Below, piece by piece: positions 55,701-61,471 of a stretch of DNA of 61,471 nt. The notes beneath the pieces were generated by a model, which made no database searches, was not told the origin of the DNA, and was given only the letters and a program-made list of their open reading frames with translations. The stretch lies in assembly GCA_910588855.1 (NCBI GenBank), contig CAJUSR010000022.1:1-61471 (forward strand), given 5' to 3'. Made by a program: the position numbers and the translations under genes. The stretch is from an uncultured Kineothrix sp. (GTDB lineage: Bacteria; Bacillota; Clostridia; Lachnospirales; Lachnospiraceae). Positions within the stretch are counted from its first letter, which is position 1, and each line of letters begins with the position of its first letter.

Positions 55701-58136
55701 AATGAAACAGACAGGGAGATGTTAGATAAGTGCATTGCTGAGATTGGACATAATAGATGGAAAATTATTTTAAGAAGAATTATTGTCGAAGGTGATAAAG
55801 CACAGGCTGCTGCTGCGGTGGAGTTGTACAAATATGAGAATGAGAATTTATTCTTTATTGCAAATGCGTTAGTGAATGGAATGATTAATGCCCCTGTATA
55901 TTGTATTTATGAGCAAACAATGGAATTAGTGTTTTATAAGATGGAAAAAGAAAAGATAGAAGGGAGTAAAATTTTATTTAGTAAGGAATATTTTGTGAAT
56001 GGAGCCAGTGCAGGCTGCTATAGGATTTTTTTAAAATATCTTTTGAGTTTAGAAGAAACAAAAGTAGATTTGTTTATAGAATGTATCAAATATATTGGTT
56101 TTTATACTTTGCCGAGGTATGCTGAAATTAGAGAATTATTTACTCATATTTTGAAATATGAAGAATATAGACAGGCTTTGATAAGTGCATTGGATTCCTA
56201 TGATGGAAAATTAAGGGAAGCTGCCAGTATGATTTTAGCTTCTTGTGATAAAAACGTTAATGGAAATGCTTTGATAATGGTTATTCTTGGTATGGTTGAC
56301 AGTTCAGAATATAGAGAATGGTGTAGATTCATCGCTTCTCAAAAGTATGGAGATGAAGTGCTAAATTATTTGTTGTCGCAGTTAGATTTATTACTGGGAG
56401 AGCAAAGGATATTGGCTCTGGCAATATTGGCGTATAATGGGGCAAAAATCACTAAATGTAATAAAGAGGAATTAATTAGTGCGAAAACAAACTGGAAATA
56501 TTCATATACCAGTGAAATTAATTTGAGTGATTTTGAGTTAAGTGATGAAAATGTCTTTGGAAAATTATGTGACCAAGGAAAAGCAGATTGTATAGAATAT
56601 GATGTTGCAAGAACTTTATTGTGGAAGTATTATGATAAATTATGTTTGGAGGAGAGAGTAAAATGTATTCTTTCTGTATGGGCGAATGGTCCAATTCCCA
56701 GCATTGAAGAAATCATTTTCTATGTATCTCAACCTGAGTTTGGAGAGTTGTTTTTTAAATATAGGGAGAACTATCAAGAAAGCTCAAATTATAAAATATT
56801 AAAATGTTTTACTTTAGAAGATGAATTGAATATTAATTGGAATGGATTGGTATGGGAAGTATTTTGTAATGATACTAACTGGAAAGGAGTGGAGATAGAA
56901 GAGACAGGACTGAGGTGGCTGTTAATGGGAAGGAGGCAACCAGAGTATGGTAGAATACTCGGCGATGAGATTAGAAAAGTAATTGATGATGATAGACTGC
57001 AGGGGTGGAGATGGGTAGAAAAATATCATTGGATGTTAATTTTAATTGATGAATTTACAGATTGTGATAAAAAATTTTTGGCAGAACATACATATATGGA
57101 CAGGGAGGGAATGAGTGCAGCTTCCATATCACTTATATGGCGATTGGGAGAAGAATTATTAATTGAAAAACTAAAAAACAGTAGCAAAGAAGTAAAAAAT
57201 AGGAAAGAAATCGGAGATAATAATTTTAAATTATTAGAAGCGACGAAGGAATCGGAGCTGTTCAAAAAAGATATTTTAGATATAGTGTTTGCAAAAGTTG
57301 AAAATGATCAAGTATTAGATGATGGATTATTAGCAGATATCGAGAAACAAGGGAAGAATGGTATTTTGGTTGGGGCAGTTCTTCGCTATATTTACGAAAA
57401 GAATATAACTGTTGAAATTGGTTTTGAGTGCAATAAGTTATTTTGTGCTTATGCGAGAGGAACATCTAAGGAATATAGAAAAATAATCTCATGTGTCAGG
57501 ATGGAATTTTTTTACAAATGCAAACGTGATTTGGGATTTAACAGACAGTATAATGAATTGGTTGTAGAAACAATGCAAAGTAGTATAGATAATCAACAAA
57601 AAAACTTTATAATGTATGAATTTACTAGAATAAAAAAAGAAAACATGACAATAGAAGAGTTAGAGAATGTATTGGTTCATTTGTTTGGATGTGATTCTGC
57701 AAATTTATATGGGATTTATACCATGAAAAATGTATTACCATTTATAAAAGACTTATGTGGTCATACGGAAAAAGAAAAAGTTTTAGAAACAGTTTATAGA
57801 TGTTTACTGAAAAATGAATACTCTGCTGATAATAGAAAAATTGTCAATAGAAATTCATATTGTGATATGGCATTACCTATTGCCTATTGGTGTTTGAAAG
57901 GTAATGTTACTGATTTTGGGATGAAGTTGTTTGCAAATGGAATGATTAAATTCTTTTTTAAAGAGGAGAGTTGGGGAATAAATGAGAAGGAAAGGTCATT
58001 TATAGAAAAATATGAGGATTTTTTAGAACTAATGGTTTTGATAGAAGATGGAATAAAAGAAAAAGTTCTATTAAAACTTTGCAATTATCCATTACCGGAA
58101 GTAAGGATATTGGGAAAATTATTGAAAGGAATTTAA
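52740..58136 (+). CDS. Calcineurin-like phosphoesterase-NACHT NTPase giant protein (candidate anti-phage STAND protein)
   Basis: The protein has 1798 residues. Residues 1-300 are a metallophosphoesterase with all five motifs: DLH (Asp13, His15), GD (53-54), GNHD (90-93), MHHG (205-208) and GHTH (241-244). After a helical linker, a NACHT/STAND NTPase has Walker A GELGMGKST (403-411) and Walker B VFLFIDGLDE (about 476-485), then a STRVAE sensor-like segment. Residues 700-1798 are helical with no recognised family and are likely the sensing solenoid. AT content is far above that of its neighbours. NACHT proteins with enzymatic N-termini include known anti-phage proteins; here activation would switch on a phosphoesterase against nucleic acid or nucleotides. 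The stop codon lies in a MITE target duplication. Confidence 0.88.
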   Translation: MKRSDNIILHLSDLHFSTKLSGTDKVNSDSVLEELTEILKTVDWKPTIICITGDIVDKYDIEGFALAKIWIKNLAEILSVPMERILICPGNHDCSRDILICPEINVADSQKADQILSYPIPDYLLKRFSQYNDFCQELGIVPYKFMGEESYLVGTRIIDNICFWGCNSEWFSFHDKSELWLGKNYLEQMKQQDSQENSDIRIAIMHHGTESDFAEKEKGFYEDRRPALRYLWSLCNMLLFGHTHEGAIGKPSYMESNCWSVRAGATNINEKYPNNVNLLKIQSDGFELRHIIFSPAQLENRWTIEQPEKKNFWKMQTEDLEKESCFSADRIRKLMKDYVQEVIENKVREINCPLNSLKQEKLKVRLERIHKELLNGKEERNSKNDLTSLYNVIENNKKVLLIGELGMGKSTLMAQTVIDVLENGEEVIPVFVPAKSLTLTDENSAIELREEIDRFLIESFLFENTFQEVILNAKKVFLFIDGLDEINITHIKILLRQIERLMRAYRNLAAVVSTRVAEIGDINISQWTVCEMPPLDMEQRKRMLLHEAEAHGKVGQEKDIFVQKSMSIIRKNPSIYGLSNTPLSIRLLYKSFDSDLDIEKLTVGDLLFELLKMRAAEWSELDLKDNTNNNYLAAFPTDDDKIYLVGRVAYEALSNEVLSVKSAKVIVKSLIQNQMLNNNLVADEAIKTLISNGLISTGDRIRFSYQPLAQVAAGYYMAEEIINERLDINQIPVELWREIAFAGSILRNWKVLPKYKELFINFIEKLPHENNSMVYIISYICNELMDEDVAVWALECVSKVGFRPLWYYEGERKYSVTAIAKMIVLAGDKGTDWLIEEYLNPRIPLINAGSRFIYDFFEQWVVLVEGRLNSEQKEKLKKVIRVLRFGNSISYFSIREVLCYLMPEEFEVVDRLNCVLQLACKEDFFYWGEKQFCQMALNNIDVCNLVLENSEYSISALYWLKINNKKIPTVAVIKNLLRYIYDGKDKVNETDREMLDKCIAEIGHNRWKIILRRIIVEGDKAQAAAAVELYKYENENLFFIANALVNGMINAPVYCIYEQTMELVFYKMEKEKIEGSKILFSKEYFVNGASAGCYRIFLKYLLSLEETKVDLFIECIKYIGFYTLPRYAEIRELFTHILKYEEYRQALISALDSYDGKLREAASMILASCDKNVNGNALIMVILGMVDSSEYREWCRFIASQKYGDEVLNYLLSQLDLLLGEQRILALAILAYNGAKITKCNKEELISAKTNWKYSYTSEINLSDFELSDENVFGKLCDQGKADCIEYDVARTLLWKYYDKLCLEERVKCILSVWANGPIPSIEEIIFYVSQPEFGELFFKYRENYQESSNYKILKCFTLEDELNINWNGLVWEVFCNDTNWKGVEIEETGLRWLLMGRRQPEYGRILGDEIRKVIDDDRLQGWRWVEKYHWMLILIDEFTDCDKKFLAEHTYMDREGMSAASISLIWRLGEELLIEKLKNSSKEVKNRKEIGDNNFKLLEATKESELFKKDILDIVFAKVENDQVLDDGLLADIEKQGKNGILVGAVLRYIYEKNITVEIGFECNKLFCAYARGTSKEYRKIISCVRMEFFYKCKRDLGFNRQYNELVVETMQSSIDNQQKNFIMYEFTRIKKENMTIEELENVLVHLFGCDSANLYGIYTMKNVLPFIKDLCGHTEKEKVLETVYRCLLKNEYSADNRKIVNRNSYCDMALPIAYWCLKGNVTDFGMKLFANGMIKFFFKEESWGINEKERSFIEKYEDFLELMVLIEDGIKEKVLLKLCNYPLPEVRILGKLLKGI

Positions 58137-58328
58137 CTATAGTTCCGCAACCAGATTCTACTTACATTGTTGTGGAAAGCTGTAAATCCGCATGAACACT
58201 GAATTACTGACTGGTTGGTAAGTCTATTATCTTCAGTGTAAGTAGAATTTATTGGACTTACAATCTGCGCCTCAAACACCGCATTTAAAGGATTTGGGCG
58301 TAAGTAGAAACTTTATGCGGAACTATAG
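58137..58328. mobile_element. MITE-like element, 192 bp, with 5-bp target duplication
   Basis: Perfect terminal inverted repeats CTATAGTTCCGCA (58137-58149) and TGCGGAACTATAG (58316-58328), with an inner pair TCTACTTAC/GTAAGTAGA, enclose a non-coding core. TTTAA flanks both sides (58132-58136 and 58329-58333). The left TTTAA contains the stop codon of the NACHT gene. No transposase of the same family is present in the window. Confidence 0.82.
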
Positions 58329-58405
58329 TTTAATAAAGGAATGAGGAGGTTTGATTAATCGCAATCACAAAAATATCCTGCATCCACCAGACAGGAAAAA
58401 AATAC

Positions 58406-59896
58406 ATGGCTATGCACCTTGCAAATGCCATTTCCTACATCACAGACGAAGAAAAGACGCAGGGTGGCACACTGGTGGGTAGCCATAACTGCAACGTAGA
58501 CACCGCTCTACAGGAAATGCTTGCCATAAAGCGGAAATTTGGAAAAATAGATAAGCGGCAGGGCTATCACTTTATCATATCCTTCAAAAAGCAGGAAGTA
58601 AGACCGGAAACTGCTATGGAGATCACACAGAAGTTTGTAGAGAAATACTTTGGGGATGATTTCCAGTGCCTGTACGCCACCCATGACAATACGCAGCATG
58701 TTCACAGCCACATTCTTTTCAACAGCGTGTCATGGCGTACCGGAAAAAAGTACCGCTACGAAAAAGGTGATTGGGCAAGAGAGATACAGCCCATTGTCAA
58801 TGAACTCTGCAAGGAGTATGGTCTTTCCATACAGGATATTGAGGTAGGCGTAGAAAAAGAACCAAAGAAATGGGATAAAACAAAACAGGGTATTTTTAAG
58901 TGGAATCACCAGATCAGACTGGATGTGGAGGATTCCATTTCTTTTGCAAATAATTATGAAAATTTCCTGAAATTAATGGAACTGAAAGGATATGAGACAA
59001 GGCGGCAGTCAGGGGAGGCTTATCTGAAACCTATGGGAGAAAAGCGGTTTATCCGCCTTACGGATATTTCAGGGTATTATACAAAAGAAGCTATAGAATC
59101 CCAAATAGAAAAGGGAATCCGGCATGAGGTTAAAAGAAGCGGAAACCGTACCCCAAGGATTATCGGGTGCAGAAAAAATTACCGGAAATACATTCCGCCA
59201 ACATCATACCAAAAGGCATTTCTTGCAAAAATGTACCGCACCGGACAGCTAAAGCGGAAGCCCTACAGCCAGATGTGGAGATACAAGGAGGAAGCTGCAA
59301 AGTTTGAAAAGCTGCAGTCGCAATACCTGTATCTGTGGAAAAATAAAATCCGCTCCGCAGAGGAATTAGAAAAACGGAAAGAGAATCTTGACATCCGCAT
59401 GGGGGATCTGGACGAGACAAGACACCAGATATACAAACAGAGATATCCTCATAAGTCAGCCCTTGCGCTATTGAAGATAATTGAAGAGAATGAGACACGT
59501 GCTTCCTATTACAGACAGGGAAGCCTTTTTTATGCCCCTAATTATGAGAAATGGAAGGAGGCGGCAGAAATTTTAGTTCAGAAGGGATATACGGTAAAAC
59601 AGGTTTCAGAAATGAAGGAGTCATATCAGACGGAGCTTGCATCCGTAGCAAGGGCAAAGCGTGAGCTTAAAAAAGAAGAAACCCTGATCGGCGGTATTCT
59701 TACAGAAAGAAGCAGGGTGCAGGTAATGGAGATTGCAGTACCGGAGATAAAAGCACAGGAAAATATAAAAGAGACAGATAGCATACGGAAAGCTATTTCC
59801 GCCGGGAAAGGGGGTGATGTAGAAAAAACAGGATCATTCCAGACAGAAATGCCAGCCCATGATGAGAAGAAGAAACAGCCGGAACAGGCAAGATAA
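58406..59896 (+). CDS. MOBP-type relaxase with lost ATG start
   Basis: The mobilisation nuclease has 496 residues from the first ATG. Motif I has the catalytic Tyr in ANAISYITDEEKT, and motif III the His cluster in HVHSHILFNSV. Upstream, the frame continues to 58358 as ITKISCIHQTGKKY, the standard N-terminus of these relaxases, and a perfect AGGAGG (58344-58349) stands eight bases before 58358, where the codon is ATC instead of ATG. Either ATC is used weakly or translation starts at 58406, losing 16 residues but keeping the Tyr. The C-terminal third is coiled coil. It is separated from mobC by the NACHT gene. Confidence 0.85.
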   Translation: MAMHLANAISYITDEEKTQGGTLVGSHNCNVDTALQEMLAIKRKFGKIDKRQGYHFIISFKKQEVRPETAMEITQKFVEKYFGDDFQCLYATHDNTQHVHSHILFNSVSWRTGKKYRYEKGDWAREIQPIVNELCKEYGLSIQDIEVGVEKEPKKWDKTKQGIFKWNHQIRLDVEDSISFANNYENFLKLMELKGYETRRQSGEAYLKPMGEKRFIRLTDISGYYTKEAIESQIEKGIRHEVKRSGNRTPRIIGCRKNYRKYIPPTSYQKAFLAKMYRTGQLKRKPYSQMWRYKEEAAKFEKLQSQYLYLWKNKIRSAEELEKRKENLDIRMGDLDETRHQIYKQRYPHKSALALLKIIEENETRASYYRQGSLFYAPNYEKWKEAAEILVQKGYTVKQVSEMKESYQTELASVARAKRELKKEETLIGGILTERSRVQVMEIAVPEIKAQENIKETDSIRKAISAGKGGDVEKTGSFQTEMPAHDEKKKQPEQAR

Positions 59897-59917
59897 CAAT
59901 AACGGAAAGGAAAACAG

Positions 59918-60988
59918 ATGGAAAAAGATTTAAATGATAAATTGAAACAGGAAAAACTTTCTTATTTCAGGTCAAAAGAATACCGGGGAGAGCAGCTTAA
60001 GGTGATCATGGATGCCATTGATTACGGTATTGGAACAGACTACCTGCAGCTTTTTGATGATACCGCTATCCCGGCAGGGATAATGAAAAATATGCTTACC
60101 GCAATGAAAGAGGATTACGGTGTACAGGAAGCGGCATTTTTATCTGCTGTCAGGCAGGAAGAATCAGGGCGCATTTTACTGGAAGCTTTAAAGTCAGGCG
60201 TACCTCTCCCAGAACTGCAGGCAGCCTACAGGAATGGGATGTTCCCCATAGAACTACGGGAGAAAATACTTCCCCTCATGCAGGGGAGGGAAGCCATACC
60301 GGAGAAGATTGGGGAAAAAATGGAATTCATTACGGAAGCGGTAAGGGAGCTGAAAGAAAGTTTTTCAATGCAGAACAGCTTCATAGAGGATTTGAAGAAA
60401 GCCATGGAAAATAAGCCGGATATTTTTTCGGTGCAGGAAAAGGGAACGGGAGCAGATACAGAAGTTGATCCTTATTATCTGGAACTGGAAGAGCAGTTCC
60501 GGCAGGCAAGGGAAGATGCGGAGAGGCTTTTAGAGGAACGGGAAGAAACTGTCAGGAGATTAAGGGAACTGGAAGTGGAAAATAAAAACCTCCATGAGCA
60601 GTTGCTGGCCCAGAAGTCATACATGGCAGGGCTGCAGGAAAAGCAGGCGGCACAGGAAAGCAGAAATATACAGGAAAAACAGAAGCCAGACAGCAGCCCT
60701 GAAGAGAAAAACTGCCAGAGGCAGGAAGCAGGAGGAGCCGGAAATAAAAAGCAGGACAGCTTCTTATCTTCATTCAGTTTTCCGTTTATCCGCAGGAAAG
60801 CAGGTTTACTGGAAAAGTTAGCAGGGGAACTGGATGCCGGACAGATAGCGGAGATCCGTTTTGGCATTGAGGACGGACTTACGGAAGGGCAGCTTATCCT
60901 TCTTGCAGATAAGGCTATGGATGCAGAAAAGATCAGGGAACTCCGCATGACCATGAAGATATTGAACGAAAGGGGGCAGGGGGCATGA
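59918..60988 (+). CDS. Uncharacterised coiled-coil mobilisation accessory protein
   Basis: The protein has 356 residues, 21 bases after the relaxase. The N-terminal 120 residues are helical with short repeats around LQAAYRNGMFPIELREKIL. A coiled coil follows (about 190-250, QARRDAERLLEEREETV-like Glu/Arg heptads), then a Gln/Glu linker and a C-terminal helical domain (ELDAGQIAEIRFGIEDGLTE). I do not recognise a named family. Its place after the relaxase suggests a mobilisation or coupling role. The stop overlaps the next start by four bases. Confidence 0.7.
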   Translation: MEKDLNDKLKQEKLSYFRSKEYRGEQLKVIMDAIDYGIGTDYLQLFDDTAIPAGIMKNMLTAMKEDYGVQEAAFLSAVRQEESGRILLEALKSGVPLPELQAAYRNGMFPIELREKILPLMQGREAIPEKIGEKMEFITEAVRELKESFSMQNSFIEDLKKAMENKPDIFSVQEKGTGADTEVDPYYLELEEQFRQAREDAERLLEEREETVRRLRELEVENKNLHEQLLAQKSYMAGLQEKQAAQESRNIQEKQKPDSSPEEKNCQRQEAGGAGNKKQDSFLSSFSFPFIRRKAGLLEKLAGELDAGQIAEIRFGIEDGLTEGQLILLADKAMDAEKIRELRMTMKILNERGQGA

Positions 60989-61293
60989 CACAGTATTTAC
61001 AGGAATTTATCTATGCATCAGAAGATTTTAAGGAAAAAAGTGAAAAGCTGGCACAGTCCATAGAGATAAACAGCGTCCTTTTATCCGACAGCAGTACAGA
61101 AAAAGCGGAGCAGAGAAACAGCATTCTCAGTAAACTATGCAGGCAGGCAGCGCAGGCAAAGGAAGCCGGGAATGCTATGGAGATGGCAATGCAGGCACTG
61201 GAAAAAGAATTTATGGCAGTGAAAGACCGCCAGTATCAGCGGCAGAAAGATATCCAGCAGTCCAAAGGTCAGGAGAGGGGAGATGGCAGATGA
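60985..61293 (+). CDS. Small uncharacterised helical protein
   Basis: The protein has 102 residues, almost wholly helical and charged (YASEDFKEKSEKLAQSIEIN, KEAGNAMEMAMQALEKEF). The start overlaps the preceding stop as ATGA and the stop overlaps the next start in the same way, so three genes are translationally coupled. The function is unknown. Confidence 0.7.
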   Translation: MTQYLQEFIYASEDFKEKSEKLAQSIEINSVLLSDSSTEKAEQRNSILSKLCRQAAQAKEAGNAMEMAMQALEKEFMAVKDRQYQRQKDIQQSKGQERGDGR

Positions 61294-61430
61294 GCAGTGA
61301 GATCACAGATGCGGTACAGGTCATCCATATTTTGTTTGAAGGTACAGACCTTTTTCTGCGTGTTGCCGGTGTGGGCATAAAAACGTTGAAACAGCTTGCA
61401 AAACTTTGCTCATGTGAGATAAAGAAGTAA
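61290..61430 (+). CDS. Short DUF3801/PcfB-like N-terminal protein
   Basis: The frame has 46 codons starting at the ATGA overlap. AVQVIHILFEGTDLFLRVAG resembles the start of PcfB (DUF3801) proteins, accessory factors of conjugative coupling proteins, which are usually longer. Here the frame ends with KLCSCEIKK, so it is either a minimal version or truncated. The last 41 bases of the window show nothing further. Confidence 0.55.
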   Translation: MSSEITDAVQVIHILFEGTDLFLRVAGVGIKTLKQLAKLCSCEIKK

Positions 61431-61471
61431 AAGAAGTGTAAAAAATTTTGCCGTTCCCTGTCCGGCTGACT

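Noticed and set aside
1..61471. tRNA or rRNA genes
   Set aside because: No cloverleaf with a TTCRANYC arm or conserved rRNA segment was noticed on either strand, including at the element junction near 47.25 kb; a covariance scan was not possible.

Overview
The window looks like the chromosome of a gut Firmicute of the Lachnospiraceae type. This is inferred from gene content and mid-to-low GC, not from a marker gene. Pointers are a choloylglycine (bile salt) hydrolase, a PdaB-type sporulation deacetylase, a LytTR/GHKL two-component pair, a J-domain/TPR giant, an SPKTG surface protein with a class B sortase, strong AGGAGG ribosome binding sites and several conjugative-element remnants.

Region 1 (1-12 kb) is housekeeping and environmental response. 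It holds a lone Na+-translocating decarboxylase beta-type membrane protein behind a yybP-ykoY (Mn2+) riboswitch with an overlapping terminator, two chemoreceptors, peptidase T, PdaB, a small EamA protein, a CcdA-TlpA thioredoxin fusion, the bile salt hydrolase-like enzyme and a vWA lipoprotein. Region 2 (12-24 kb) has a Cache chemoreceptor, an IbrA/IbrB-like pair, the 1163-residue J-domain/TPR protein, a two-component system, a FlxA-like protein and an MBL-fold hydrolase. Region 3 (24-33 kb) is a LacI-controlled sugar locus. A sucrose-type PTS permease points left; a HAD phosphatase, a GH13 amylosucrase-like enzyme and a deletion-damaged GH36 alpha-galactosidase point right. Matching operators sit on both promoters.

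Region 4 (33-47 kb) mixes scars and accessory genes: a relaxase tail with stops, a lipoprotein, an ABC exporter, a TSUP permease, the repeat-rich surface protein with its sortase, a methyltransferase overlapping a frameshifted PLD-nuclease/helicase, a protein carrying an OadB-like ADGPT motif, and truncated genes (DUF5714, an unknown fragment, flavodoxin). Copies of a dispersed repeat lie around the breakpoints.

Region 5 (47.25 kb to the right edge) is the left part of a plasmid-like integrated mobile element that interrupts a flavodoxin gene. It carries a DUF6017-type replication gene split by an amber codon, ParM and a likely ParR, a structured non-coding block, sixteen GATWTC boxes spaced exactly 21 bp, an oriT-like site, MobC, a relaxase that has lost its ATG, and accessory genes running off the window. 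Between MobC and the relaxase sits an AT-rich 1798-residue protein with an N-terminal calcineurin-like phosphoesterase, a NACHT-type NTPase and a very long uncharacterised C-terminus, followed by a small MITE. This gene is the best candidate for a poorly described anti-phage system in the window.
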